The position numbers were made by a program, and so were the translations under genes. Shown here piece by piece: positions 16,357 through 25,731 of a DNA stretch of 64,000 nucleotides (its first letter is position 1; each line of letters begins with the position of its first letter). The stretch is from Paenibacillus sp. ACRRY. GTDB lineage: Bacteria > Bacillota > Bacilli > Paenibacillales > Paenibacillaceae. Location: the NCBI RefSeq assembly GCF_022346995.1, contig NZ_JAKRNM010000011.1:62001-126000 (forward strand). The letters are read 5' to 3'. The notes under the pieces are model-generated. The model searched no databases, was not told the DNA's origin, and saw only the letters and a program-made list of their open reading frames with translations.

Positions 16357-19140
16357 TTGAGTACACATCAAATCGGAGTTCCATTGGAAGGGTTTGCAGA
16401 ATTTAGCCGCACGGTTGCCGCAGAAGGCGCGGTGCTATTGAGAAACGAAGGTCAGGTTCTTCCTCTTCGTGACAACGAAAACGTTTCAGTTTTTGGCCGT
16501 ATTCAAGTTAACTACTATCGCAGCGGTACAGGTTCAGGCGGAAGCGTGCATGTAGCATATACAACTAACCTGCTGGATGGGCTTCGCAGCAAGAAGAACA
16601 TCACCGTTAATGAAGAGCTGGCAGCAGTCTATGAAAAGTGGATTGAGGAAAATCCATTTGATGATGGTGGTAAAGTATGGGCCGCTGAGCCTTGGAACCA
16701 GAAGGAAATGCCTCTGACAGATGAATTGGTTGCACAAGCAAGAAGCAAGTCCGGCAAAGCCATCGTCGTTATTGGACGTACTGCTGGGGAAGATCAGGAT
16801 AACGCCGATGCACCAGGCAGCTACCAGCTGACCGAAGATGAGAAAGCCATGCTGAAGCAGGTTACAGCGCATTTTGAACACACCGTTGTGGTGCTGAATG
16901 TCTCGAATATTATCGATATGAGCTGGTTGAACGAAACGTATGTACATCCGATTCAGGGCGTCATCTACTCCTGGCATGGGGGTATGGAAGGCGGTAACGC
17001 GATTGCCGATGTACTGGCGGGTGGCGTTACACCGAGCGGTAAACTGACGGATACGATCGCGTATTCCATCGAAGATTACCCTTCAACCAGCAACTATGGC
17101 AACGAGTTTAAGAACCTGTATCAGGAAGATATTTATGTGGGTTATCGTTATTTCGAAACGTTTCGACCTGAAAAGGTGCAATATGAATTCGGTTACGGCC
17201 TGTCTTATACGACGTTTGCCATTCAACCACAAGATGCACGCACGATTTCCGCAGAAGGCCAAACCTTCATTGAAGTCCGTGTAAATGTGACCAACTCGGG
17301 CACGACATATGCGGGCAAAGAGGTTGTACAGGTGTACTATGAAGCACCACAAGGCAAGCTGGGACAACCAGTGAAGGCTCTGGCTGCTTTCGGCAAAACA
17401 GGACTGCTACAGCCTGGAGAATCGGAATTGCTGACAGTAAGCTTCCCGGTACATACCATGGCGTCTTACGATGATGCAGGCGTCACAGGATATGCTTCTG
17501 CTTACGTTCTCGAAGAAGGCACGTATCGTTTGCATGTCGGTACCAGTGTAAAACAAGCAGACCACATCGAAATTGACGGTCAGGAAGGGTACATCGTAGA
17601 AACGATTCAACTGGTAGAGCAGCTGCAAGAGGCGATGGCCCCAACCGAAGATTTCACCCGGATGAAGCCAGGTGTTCGCAAGGCAGATGGGTCATACGAG
17701 CTCATTTATGTAGACGTGCCGAAGCGTCAGGTTTCCATGGCAGACCGGATTGAGCAAAATCTACCGCAAACGCTGGAGCAAACGGGCAACCAAGGTTACA
17801 AATTGAGCGATGTCAAAAACGGAAAAGTTAATCTGGAAGCCTTCATCGCCCAACTAAGCGATCAGGATCTGGCTGCAATCGTACGAGGCGAGGGTATGAG
17901 CAGTCCGCTCGTTACCTCCGGTACAGCGTCCGCTTTCGGTGGTGTCAGTGACAGCCTGTTTAACTACGGTATTCCTGTAGCCTGCACAGCGGATGGCCCG
18001 TCCGGTATTCGTATGGATAGTGGTGAGAAAGCTACACAAGTCTCGATCGGCACGCTGCTGGCAGCAACATGGAATACGGATCTGGTTGAAGAGCTGTACG
18101 TCATGGAAGGGCAGGAGCTGCTAAGAAATCAGGTGGATACGCTGCTCGGACCTGGACTCAATATTCGCCGCAGCCCGCTTAACGGTCGTAACTTCGAGTA
18201 CTTCTCCGAAGACCCACTGATCTCGGGTGTGTTTGCGGCAGCATGCACCAAAGGTATTATGAAGGGCGGATCCAACGCAACCCTGAAGCACTTTGCCTGC
18301 AACAATCAGGAGAAACACCGCAGTAAGGTTGATGCCGTAGTCTCAGAGCGTGCACTGCGTGAGATTTACCTGAAAGGGTTTGAAATTGCCGTGAAGCAAG
18401 GTGGCGCCAATTCCATTATGACCTCCTACAACCCGATCAACGGACACTGGGCTGCATCCAACTACGATCTGAACACGACGATTCTTCGCGGAGAGTGGAA
18501 TTTCGACGGGATTGTTATGACAGACTGGTGGGCCATTATGAACGATGTGGTCGAAGGCGGAGAGGCTGACCGCAAATACACGAACTGGATGATTCGTGCC
18601 CAGAACGATCTGTACATGGTTGTTCCAAACTATGGCGCAGAGATCAACGGCTGGGATGATAACACGATTGAATCCTTGGCAAATGGAACCCTGACACGCG
18701 GAGAGCTCCAGCGCTCGGCGATCAATATTTGCAAGTTCATCATGAATGCACCGGTTTCCTCGAGAAAACACGAAATCGTGGAGAACGTGGCTTCCTTCCA
18801 GGCCAATGCATCTCTTGCTGCGGACCAGGCCCAGGCTCTGGCTGAGAATGCACAGGTGAAGCCTGCTGTAAGCGAGCCAGTCTACATGAAAGTAGACGAA
18901 GCAGGCCAATATCGGATTATCGTACAGATCATGTCCCCTGAGCCGGAACTGGCCCAAAGCGCATGTAATGTGCTTTTGAACGACCAGTTGATGACGACCA
19001 TTCAGACCAATGGTACAGAAGGCAAATGGATCAGACAGAAGCTTGTAAAAGTAGAGCTGGAAGCAGGGCTGTATGAGTTGAAGCTGGACTTCACCAAACC
19101 GGGTCTGCAGATCGACTGGATTGAATTCAAACAGGTCTAG
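16357..19140 (+). CDS. GH3 beta-glycosidase with swapped domain order
   Basis: 927 residues from a TTG start behind CAGGAGGG. The order is reversed compared with most GH3 enzymes. The C-type alpha/beta sandwich comes first (AAEGAVLLRNEGQVLPL near residue 25, then GWHGGMEGGNA-like sequence), followed by an Fn3-like domain (about 300-400). The TIM-barrel catalytic domain comes last (about 490-800), with LLGPGLNIRRSPLNGRNFEYFSED split around residues 595-620, KHFACNNQE, and the nucleophile D723 in VMTDWW. A ~90-residue beta-rich tail follows. This arrangement is known for Ruminococcus-type beta-glucosidases. No signal peptide, so it acts in the cytoplasm; probable beta-glucosidase or beta-xylosidase. 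Confidence 0.87.
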   Translation: MSTHQIGVPLEGFAEFSRTVAAEGAVLLRNEGQVLPLRDNENVSVFGRIQVNYYRSGTGSGGSVHVAYTTNLLDGLRSKKNITVNEELAAVYEKWIEENPFDDGGKVWAAEPWNQKEMPLTDELVAQARSKSGKAIVVIGRTAGEDQDNADAPGSYQLTEDEKAMLKQVTAHFEHTVVVLNVSNIIDMSWLNETYVHPIQGVIYSWHGGMEGGNAIADVLAGGVTPSGKLTDTIAYSIEDYPSTSNYGNEFKNLYQEDIYVGYRYFETFRPEKVQYEFGYGLSYTTFAIQPQDARTISAEGQTFIEVRVNVTNSGTTYAGKEVVQVYYEAPQGKLGQPVKALAAFGKTGLLQPGESELLTVSFPVHTMASYDDAGVTGYASAYVLEEGTYRLHVGTSVKQADHIEIDGQEGYIVETIQLVEQLQEAMAPTEDFTRMKPGVRKADGSYELIYVDVPKRQVSMADRIEQNLPQTLEQTGNQGYKLSDVKNGKVNLEAFIAQLSDQDLAAIVRGEGMSSPLVTSGTASAFGGVSDSLFNYGIPVACTADGPSGIRMDSGEKATQVSIGTLLAATWNTDLVEELYVMEGQELLRNQVDTLLGPGLNIRRSPLNGRNFEYFSEDPLISGVFAAACTKGIMKGGSNATLKHFACNNQEKHRSKVDAVVSERALREIYLKGFEIAVKQGGANSIMTSYNPINGHWAASNYDLNTTILRGEWNFDGIVMTDWWAIMNDVVEGGEADRKYTNWMIRAQNDLYMVVPNYGAEINGWDDNTIESLANGTLTRGELQRSAINICKFIMNAPVSSRKHEIVENVASFQANASLAADQAQALAENAQVKPAVSEPVYMKVDEAGQYRIIVQIMSPEPELAQSACNVLLNDQLMTTIQTNGTEGKWIRQKLVKVELEAGLYELKLDFTKPGLQIDWIEFKQV

Positions 19141-19254
19141 CATAGGCATACAGGCATCCAGTGATGGGCATGTTGTCACTGGACAAGCTGACTGTTATGA
19201 TGTTGTTAGGAGATCCTGGAATTCTGAACAATCTGGTCAGGAGTGTTGCGAAGG

Positions 19255-19446
19255 ATGAGAAGGTATAATTTTTGGAGTCCAATCCTGCTGATTGCAGTGG
19301 CGCTGATTGTACGAAGCCTGGTAACCAACCTGGGTATGCTGTTCGGCATGTCGCAGGAATCAGCAAGTAGTATCGCCATGATTGCCATGGTGATTGCCGC
19401 ACTTATTATGTTTAATCGAATGACGAAGGCTCGTCGCAAAAAATAA
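19255..19446 (+). CDS. Small hypothetical membrane protein (63 aa)
   Basis: Two hydrophobic segments (about residues 8-28 and 34-52) are followed by a basic tail ending RMTKARRKK, which predicts a small inner-membrane protein. No family is recognised. The ATG at 19255 has AGGAG 11 bases upstream; an in-frame GTG four codons earlier is an alternative. It follows the GH3 gene by 114 bp and is closed by a strong terminator, so it may be transcribed with GH3. Confidence 0.55.
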   Translation: MRRYNFWSPILLIAVALIVRSLVTNLGMLFGMSQESASSIAMIAMVIAALIMFNRMTKARRKK

Positions 19447-19485
19447 AAAAAGCCAGGATGACCGAAAAGGAAATCAAGGCAAGAT

Positions 19486-19512
19486 AGACACCCTCCGGGG
19501 TGTCTTTTTTTT
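19486..19512 (+). terminator. Rho-independent terminator
   Basis: A perfect 8-bp stem (AGACACCC / GGGTGTCT) with loop TCCG is followed by a run of T residues. It separates the GH3 and small-membrane-protein unit from the sialidase gene. Confidence 0.9.
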
Positions 19513-19515
19513 GTG

Positions 19516-19544
19516 TTGACGAGCTGAACCTAACGTTTTAGACT
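19516..19544 (+). promoter_or_regulatory. Possible promoter of the sialidase-like gene
   Basis: TTGACG, a 17-base spacer and TAGACT lie directly after the preceding terminator and about 75 bases before the gene. The -35 is good and the -10 is only 4 of 6. Confidence 0.4.
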
Positions 19545-19617
19545 AGACCTAAATCATAATAACGATAGTTAAATAACAAAAATAACAAAATGTGATCATC
19601 CAAAGGAGAATCCATTG

Positions 19618-20628
19618 ATGAAGATCATTGCCGACAAGCAGTATGTCTTTCATGAAGGTCAGCCTTTTCAGAGCAGTCATGCTTCCACCATTGCTGTTTC
19701 ACCGGATGGAGTGGTACTTGCCGCTTGGTTTGCGGGCAGTCATGAGAAGGCAAGTGATGTCGCAATCTGGGTGGCAAGGCAGGAAGATGGGTCATGGTCT
19801 GCTCCGCGCAAAGTTGCAGATGAAGAAGGCATTGCTCACTGGAACCCTGTGCTGTTCGTACTGGGTGATTCGCTTATGTTGTTTTACAAGGTAGGGCACG
19901 AGATTACGGATTGGCATACCCGCATCATTCGCTCGGAGGACGGTGGGCATGCGTGGAGCGCGCCCCAAGAACTGGTGCCTGGAGATCGGGGTGGTCGCGG
20001 CCCGGTCCGCAATAAGCCTATTCAACTGGAGGATGGGACGATTTTGGCTCCAGCTTCCATTGAACGACCTGACTCTGAGGTCCCAGGCCACCAGATCTGG
20101 GAGTCGTTTGTCGATATATCGACAGATCAGGGGAGCACATGGACGAAGAGTGCTGATGTACCGATGGATCTGTCCACTTATGTTGGGACAGAGCACTGGT
20201 TTGCCAAAGGGCTGATCCAGCCCACATTGTGGTCTTCCGGCGAGAAGCGTGTGCATATGCTGCTGCGCAGCACCGAGGGGGTTATTTATCGCAGTGATTC
20301 GGATGATGGTGGATGGAGCTGGTGTGAGGCTTACCAGACAGAGCTGCCAAATAACAATAGCGGAATTGATGCCACGTTGATGGAGGACGGCTTGCTTGCA
20401 CTTGTCTACAATCCGGTCAGCGGGTATGCAACGGATAGCCCGCGAACGCCTTTGGTTGTTGCTTTTTCAGTCGATAATGGCCGAACTTGGGGTGATGAAT
20501 TCATATTGGAGAACGAACCGGGGGAATATTCCTATCCAGCCATCATGTCCAACGGGAAGGATCTGTATGTCACTTATACATGGAAAAGGGATCGGATTGC
20601 CTTTTGGAAACTGACCGTTAATCGATAG
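19618..20628 (+). CDS. Sialidase-family (BNR/Asp-box) six-bladed propeller protein
   Basis: 336 residues. Four Asp-box repeats (S-x-D-x-G-x-x-W) are visible: SEDGGHAW, STDQGSTW, SDDGGWSW and SVDNGRTW. The N-terminal SSHASTIAVSPDGVVLAAWF block and HWNPVLF are typical of the BNR_2 sialidase-like family. There is no signal peptide, so it is cytoplasmic. Classical GH33 sialidases need an Arg triad, which I cannot confirm by eye, and some relatives act on other acidic or plant glycans, so substrate is uncertain. AAGGAG favours the ATG over the TTG one codon earlier. It lies between GH3 and the fucosidase cluster, in keeping with glycan trimming. Confidence 0.75.
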   Translation: MKIIADKQYVFHEGQPFQSSHASTIAVSPDGVVLAAWFAGSHEKASDVAIWVARQEDGSWSAPRKVADEEGIAHWNPVLFVLGDSLMLFYKVGHEITDWHTRIIRSEDGGHAWSAPQELVPGDRGGRGPVRNKPIQLEDGTILAPASIERPDSEVPGHQIWESFVDISTDQGSTWTKSADVPMDLSTYVGTEHWFAKGLIQPTLWSSGEKRVHMLLRSTEGVIYRSDSDDGGWSWCEAYQTELPNNNSGIDATLMEDGLLALVYNPVSGYATDSPRTPLVVAFSVDNGRTWGDEFILENEPGEYSYPAIMSNGKDLYVTYTWKRDRIAFWKLTVNR

Positions 20629-20634
20629 CCAGGA

Positions 20635-20679
20635 ATAAGGACCGCAAATGCGCAAGTGATGCGCTTTGTCGGTCCTTAT
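20635..20679. terminator. Convergent-gene terminator hairpin
   Basis: A perfect 10-bp outer stem (ATAAGGACCG with CGGTCCTTAT) encloses a second hairpin (TGCGCA..TGATGCGC). It lies between the converging sialidase and AraC genes and overlaps the AraC stop codon. T tracts are weak on both sides. Confidence 0.6.
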
Positions 20680-21536
20680 GTCATGGGGCGTGGACGGAAC
20701 TGGTTCGGTGAGAGTCCGGTACCCCGTCTGAATTGCCTGGAGAAGTGGCTGACGGAGTGATAGCCGAGTTCATCCGCGATATCCTCAATGGTCTTATTGG
20801 TGCTGACGAGCAGTTGTTTTGCATGGTTAAGCTTCTTCTCCGTGACATATTGCCGAGGGGAGATGCCGTATATTTCTTTGAATATTTTGGTGCACTGGCT
20901 GCGACTAAGGTTCAGCTCTTCGGCCATCTGTGTGATGGAGCCTTCACTCGAAATGATGTTCTGCAGCTGCTCTTCGATGCGATGTGCAGTATCAGCCTTA
21001 TGCATGGTAGCCTCCGGTATGACGTCCGGGCTAGCTTCAACTTCTCCGGATTGCAGCAGGATGAGCTCCTGAATAATCAGGAGGATGTAGGCTTGCAGTG
21101 CCATTTTCTGAACCGAGGTCAGGGTGATTCTGGTCTCAGGGCCATTCGGAACTGACAGGGAAGTCGAGGAAAGACTGTACTGCATCTCCCGTTCAATCTT
21201 GGCTACATAGGCAGGCAGTTCAGTGGTAGCTGCCTTGCTGTGGGGAATGAGACGATATTCACGCTGGCTCAGCGTTCTTCGCATCTCGGAATCGTGGGTA
21301 TGGGCGTTCTCCATCTGATGTCTGGCGCCTGCCCGGATGAATAACCAGTCTCCTGGACCAAGCAGAATTTCATCCGCACCGATCTGCAGTCTGCCTTCTC
21401 CACATTGGCAGTACAGAACTTCATATAAATGATGATGGTGCTTGGGATAGACCCAGCCGGGTGATTTCCTGCCAAAATGACATCCTGTAACCTGCAGTGT
21501 GCTCGTCATATTGGGAAAGATCACATCCGTATCCAT
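20676..21536 (-). CDS. AraC-family regulator with N-terminal cupin
   Basis: 286 residues. The N-terminal part is a cupin-type sugar-binding domain (HHHLYEVLYCQCGEGRLQIG, LGPGDWLFIRAGARH). The C-terminal part is a double helix-turn-helix at about 185-285 (ITQMAEELNLSRSQCTKIF and IEDIADELGYHSVSHFSRQF). It is a cytoplasmic one-component sugar-responsive regulator. It is divergent from cutC, the GH29 fucosidase and the GH35 galactosidase, with 138 bp between the starts, and most likely controls that operon and itself. Confidence 0.87.
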   Translation of the reverse strand: MDTDVIFPNMTSTLQVTGCHFGRKSPGWVYPKHHHHLYEVLYCQCGEGRLQIGADEILLGPGDWLFIRAGARHQMENAHTHDSEMRRTLSQREYRLIPHSKAATTELPAYVAKIEREMQYSLSSTSLSVPNGPETRITLTSVQKMALQAYILLIIQELILLQSGEVEASPDVIPEATMHKADTAHRIEEQLQNIISSEGSITQMAEELNLSRSQCTKIFKEIYGISPRQYVTEKKLNHAKQLLVSTNKTIEDIADELGYHSVSHFSRQFRRGTGLSPNQFRPRPMT

Positions 21537-21566
21537 GGAATCACCGCCTTGAACTTGTTGTCACAG

Positions 21567-21595
21567 ATTATACCATTCGGCAAGTAGGCACAAAA
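21567..21595 (-). promoter_or_regulatory. Probable promoter of the divergent AraC gene
   Basis: A perfect TATAAT on the minus strand (21567-21572) lies about 30 bases before the AraC start. A weak TTTTGT -35 is 17 bases upstream of it. Confidence 0.4.
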
Positions 21596-21674
21596 GGTCA
21601 AAAAGCCGGACGCTTTGTGAATGGTGAGAAGCCTCGAAGACTTATATATTGGAAGGAGCGAAGGGAGTCATCAG

Positions 21675-22409
21675 ATGAAGAGACAGCCCATACTGGAAGT
21701 GATTGCGGTAGATGCAGCAGACGCCAGGGCAGCCGAGCAGGGTGGAGCAGATCGAATTGAACTGGTCTCTGCCATGTCTGAAGGAGGCCTTACCCCCAGC
21801 GTTGGCATTATCGAGCAAGTGGTGTCCCAAGTTTCCATTCCGGTATATGTCATGATTCGTCCGCATAGCCGCTCGTTCTGCTATAGCGCCGGGGACATCC
21901 GTGTCATGACCCAGGAGGTGCGCATAGCTAGAGAACTTGGAGCATCCGGCATTGTAGTCGGTGCCTTGTCAGAAGGCGGAGAAGTTGATCTTGCAGCCAT
22001 GGAGTCATGTTTATCCGAAGCACAGGGACTTGGTGTTACGTTTCACCGGGCTATGGATGTGAGCTCAAGTCTGACAGGAACACTCCATTCCATCAGCACG
22101 TTGGGACAGGTAGAGCGTGTACTGACATCTGGAGGAAAACAGACAGCACCAGAAGCCATGCTTCAATTAAAACAACTTCATGAACTCGGGCAGGCATTGG
22201 GTGTAACGGTAATGGCAGGCTCAGGGGTGACCTTGAACAGGATTAGGGATTTGGTAAGGCAAACGGGTATCACCGAAATACATATGGGTTCAGGTGTCCG
22301 ATATGGAGGCAGTTTCCACAAGCCCATTCATCCGCAAATGGTTGAAGAAGCCAAACAACATCTGTTAAGTGCATTCCAATCCAAGAATGACGGGAGTGAT
22401 ACACGATGA
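21675..22409 (+). CDS. cutC: CutC-family TIM-barrel protein
   Basis: 244 residues. The N-terminal LEVIAVDAADARAAEQGGADRIELVSAMSEGGLTPS region, the VMIRPHSRSFCYS block, VGALSEGGEVD, FHRAMDVSS, LTSGGKQTAPEA and VMAGSGVTLNRI together identify CutC with confidence. The family was named for copper homeostasis in E. coli, but that role is disputed and the fold is a sugar-enzyme-like TIM barrel. Here it heads a glycosidase operon and overlaps the GH29 fucosidase gene by ATGA, which argues for a role in carbohydrate metabolism (inference). The start MKRQPILEV is chosen for AAGGGAG upstream. Confidence 0.9.
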   Translation: MKRQPILEVIAVDAADARAAEQGGADRIELVSAMSEGGLTPSVGIIEQVVSQVSIPVYVMIRPHSRSFCYSAGDIRVMTQEVRIARELGASGIVVGALSEGGEVDLAAMESCLSEAQGLGVTFHRAMDVSSSLTGTLHSISTLGQVERVLTSGGKQTAPEAMLQLKQLHELGQALGVTVMAGSGVTLNRIRDLVRQTGITEIHMGSGVRYGGSFHKPIHPQMVEEAKQHLLSAFQSKNDGSDTR

Positions 22410-23866
22410 GTCATGGACTGCAAGCAGGCGATTGGGTCAAGGCTGCAGCACAAGTCAGTCCTTCCAAGCGGCAGCTGGAGTGGCAGGAGATGGAGTTCTA
22501 CGCCTTTATTCATTTTACGGTGAATACATTCACGGATCACGAATGGGGGACTGGCGAAGAAAGCCCGGCAATCTTCAATCCTTCGGAACTGAGTGCAATG
22601 CAGTGGGTAGAGACGTGTAAGGCAGCGGGGATGAAGGGATTGATCCTGACGTGCAAGCATCATGACGGGTTTTGTTTGTGGCCAAGTCAGTTTACGGGAC
22701 ATACCGTCGCAGCCAGTCCGTGGAGAAGCGGCACAGGTGATCTGGTAAAAGAAGTGGCCGATGCCTGCCGTGAGGGTGGATTGAAGTTCGGGGTGTATCT
22801 GTCCCCTTGGGATCGCCATGAGGCATCATACGGAGATTCAGAGAGGTATAACGAGTTTTTCCTCCATCAGCTACGCGAGCTGCTCACCAATTATGGCGAT
22901 ATCTTCTGTGTGTGGTTTGACGGAGCATGCGGAGAAGGTCCGAATGGCAAAAGGCAGGTCTACGACTGGGACGCATATTATGCGCTTATTCGGGAACTCC
23001 AGCCGGAAGCTGTGATCTCGGTATGTGGCCCGGATGTCCGCTGGTGCGGTAACGAGGCTGGTCACACACGGGATTCGGAATGGAGTGTTGTGCCAGCGCA
23101 TATGCAGGATAATGAAAAGATTCAGGAGCAATCCCAGCAGGTTGATGATGGGGAGTTTGCTAGAAGGGTCAATACACAGGACAGTGATTTGGGAAGCAGA
23201 GAGGTCATCCGTGACCTAGGTGACGAGCTGATCTGGTACCCTGCCGAGGTGAATACATCCATTCGTCCAGGGTGGTTCTATCATGCAAGCGAGGATACTC
23301 AGGTTAAAACGCTAGAAGAGCTGATTACCGTTTACTACGGCGCAGTAGGGGGCAACGCCAGTTTTCTGCTCAACCTGCCGCCGGATAAGCGTGGCCTTAT
23401 TCATGAACGGGATGTGGAACGGCTGCAGGAGTTGGGAGATGTCCTGCGTACCACTTTTCAGGAAGACCTGGCATTACATGCAAAGGCTGAAGCATCGGAG
23501 ACGATGGATGAGCAACATGAAGTCTCGCAAGTGCTGAATGAACAGCGGGATACGTATTGGTGTCCGCGCGAAGGAACGGAGCAAGCTTGGATAGAGGTTG
23601 ATTTGCTGACGGAAACAGCGTTTGACCGGATCGTGCTGATGGAACATATCCAGATAGGTCAACGGATTGAGCGTTTTACACTGGAGGTTAGCAGGCCAGA
23701 CGGTACCTGGGATGAGATATATACCGGAACGATTGTAGGGTACAAACGAATTTGTCGATTTCCGAGAGTCACATCGAGAAGGGTTCGACTAACCATTCAT
23801 CAATCCAGGTGGTACCCTACGTTGTCCAGGCTGGGTGTGTATCTGAGCGAGTGGGGAGAGGTGTAG
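22406..23866 (+). CDS. GH29 alpha-L-fucosidase with C-terminal F5/8-type domain
   Basis: 486 residues. A GH29 barrel begins with FYAFIHFTVNTFTDHEWGTG and carries CKHHDGFCLWPSQFTGHTV and the predicted nucleophile D172 in CVWFDGACGEG. After the barrel, residues ~370-486 form a discoidin-like beta-sandwich (EVDLLTETAFDRIVLMEHIQ). This build suits the GH29-B group, which prefers alpha-1,3/1,4-linked fucose as in Lewis antigens, but that is an inference. No signal peptide. The start overlaps the cutC stop by 4 bp, and the GH35 ATG begins two bases after the stop, so all three genes are one coupled operon. Confidence 0.88.
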   Translation: MSHGLQAGDWVKAAAQVSPSKRQLEWQEMEFYAFIHFTVNTFTDHEWGTGEESPAIFNPSELSAMQWVETCKAAGMKGLILTCKHHDGFCLWPSQFTGHTVAASPWRSGTGDLVKEVADACREGGLKFGVYLSPWDRHEASYGDSERYNEFFLHQLRELLTNYGDIFCVWFDGACGEGPNGKRQVYDWDAYYALIRELQPEAVISVCGPDVRWCGNEAGHTRDSEWSVVPAHMQDNEKIQEQSQQVDDGEFARRVNTQDSDLGSREVIRDLGDELIWYPAEVNTSIRPGWFYHASEDTQVKTLEELITVYYGAVGGNASFLLNLPPDKRGLIHERDVERLQELGDVLRTTFQEDLALHAKAEASETMDEQHEVSQVLNEQRDTYWCPREGTEQAWIEVDLLTETAFDRIVLMEHIQIGQRIERFTLEVSRPDGTWDEIYTGTIVGYKRICRFPRVTSRRVRLTIHQSRWYPTLSRLGVYLSEWGEV

Positions 23867-23867
23867 C

Positions 23868-25625
23868 ATGGCGGTTCTGACTTATCAAGGTTCACAATTC
23901 ATGTATGATAACAAACCTGTTCAAATTTTGTCAGGAGCCATCCATTATTTCAGGGTAGTCCCCGAATATTGGGAAGATCGGCTATTGAAGCTGAAGGCTT
24001 GCGGATTTAATACCGTGGAGACATACGTGCCGTGGAATTTTCATGAACCACAGCCGGGACAGTATCGTTTTGAAGGCATGGCGGATCTGGAACGTTTTAT
24101 TCAAATTGCAGGAGATTTGGGTTTGTATGTCATTGTCCGTCCGAGTCCTTATATATGTGCCGAATGGGAATTCGGAGGGTTGCCTTCCTGGCTGCTGGCT
24201 GATGATGCCATACGTCTTCGATGTAATGATGAGCAGTTTCTGGCGAATGTGGACCGTTATTATGATGTGCTTTTGCCCAAATTGCAACCGCTCCTCAGCA
24301 CCCAAGGCGGACCAATCATCGCGATGCAGATCGAAAACGAATACGGCAGCTTTGGAAATGATGCGGATTATCTGAGTTATTTGCGTGATGGCATGGTGCG
24401 GCGTGGTATCGACGTACTGCTCTTTACGTCCGACGGACCGACAGACCACATGCTGCAGGCTGGATCAGTGCCAGGGCACCTGGCTACGGTCAATTTCGGC
24501 TCAGGGACGCAAGGGGCTTTTGCCAAGCTGCGCAGATACCAAGGCGAAGAACCATTGATGTGCATGGAATACTGGAACGGTTGGTTTGATCATTGGGGAG
24601 AGTCACATCACACTCGTGATGCAGAGGATGTAGCTGGTGTATTCGAGGAGATGCTGCGGGAAGGTGCTTCAGTTAACTTTTATATGTTCCATGGCGGAAC
24701 AAACTTCGGATTCTACAACGGGGCCAATTGTCAGCAAAAAAATCAATACGAGCCTACCATTACAAGTTATGATTACGACTCTCTGCTCAGCGAATCAGGG
24801 GAGCCGACAGCAAAATTTCATGCAGTACGTAATCTTATTGCCCGGTACAGCGGCCGCGATATGGGAGAGCTTGTACTGCCTGAATCAAAGGGAACCTTTG
24901 CCTACGGGCAAGTGAAGTTGACGGAACAGGCTGAACTGCTGAGACAGGTAGACCGAATCTCGGTCCCGGTTCAGCGAACCAATCCGGAACCGATGGAGAA
25001 GCTCGGTCAGGATTATGGATTTATTTTGTACCAAACCCGAATTTCCGGGCCCAGAGAGCGACAGGAGCTGGTGGTTCAAGAGGTGCATGACCGTGCGTTA
25101 GTGTTTGTGGATGGTCAATTTCAGGGCGTGCTGGAACGCGGGAACGATGCTTTGTCGGTGTCCTTTGAAGTGCCTGAAGAGGGTGCGGACATTTCGATTC
25201 TTGTTGAAAACATGGGGCGAATCAACTATGGACCTTACCTGAGAGATCCGAAGGGTATTACAGAGGGAGTGCGCCATGGCTTTCAATTTCTATTCGATTG
25301 GACGATTTATTGTCTGCCGCTGACGGATCTGTCTGAATTGCAATTCGGCGAACGATCTTCTGATATTGAGGGTCCGTCATTTTACCGGGGAAACTTTCAA
25401 GTAAACGAAGCGCAAGATACCTTTCTGCGTCTGGATCATTGGACCAAAGGCGTCGTTTATGTAAACGGCTTCAATCTGGGGCGATATTGGGATAAGGGGC
25501 CGCAAAAAACCTTGTACGTCCCTGCGCCGCTGCTGCGCCAAGGTGTAAATGAAATCATCGTGTTTGAGCTGCATAAGACGAACGATCAGGCAGTAACTTT
25601 TGTAAATAAGGCAGATTTGGGCTAG
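23868..25625 (+). CDS. GH35 beta-galactosidase
   Basis: 585 residues. The N-terminal LSGAIHYFRVVPEYWEDRL and the consensus GGPIIAMQIENEYGSFG are the GH35 signature, with E158 as expected acid/base. E234 in CMEYWNGWFDHWG is the expected nucleophile. The C-terminal half holds the beta-jelly-roll domains (NFQVNEAQDTFLRLDHWTKG, VYVNGFNLGRYW). No signal peptide, so it removes terminal beta-galactose inside the cell. It starts two bases after the fucosidase stop. Together they would strip Fuc and Gal from an imported oligosaccharide. Confidence 0.92.
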   Translation: MAVLTYQGSQFMYDNKPVQILSGAIHYFRVVPEYWEDRLLKLKACGFNTVETYVPWNFHEPQPGQYRFEGMADLERFIQIAGDLGLYVIVRPSPYICAEWEFGGLPSWLLADDAIRLRCNDEQFLANVDRYYDVLLPKLQPLLSTQGGPIIAMQIENEYGSFGNDADYLSYLRDGMVRRGIDVLLFTSDGPTDHMLQAGSVPGHLATVNFGSGTQGAFAKLRRYQGEEPLMCMEYWNGWFDHWGESHHTRDAEDVAGVFEEMLREGASVNFYMFHGGTNFGFYNGANCQQKNQYEPTITSYDYDSLLSESGEPTAKFHAVRNLIARYSGRDMGELVLPESKGTFAYGQVKLTEQAELLRQVDRISVPVQRTNPEPMEKLGQDYGFILYQTRISGPRERQELVVQEVHDRALVFVDGQFQGVLERGNDALSVSFEVPEEGADISILVENMGRINYGPYLRDPKGITEGVRHGFQFLFDWTIYCLPLTDLSELQFGERSSDIEGPSFYRGNFQVNEAQDTFLRLDHWTKGVVYVNGFNLGRYWDKGPQKTLYVPAPLLRQGVNEIIVFELHKTNDQAVTFVNKADLG

Positions 25626-25731
25626 GAAAAGGAAAAAAGTATAGCAAACGATTATTGGGAATTGTCGTGCCATCCGGAAAAAGGTATACGTTGGGTATGG
25701 ACATCGACTACAAGAGAGGATGAGGTGAAGT

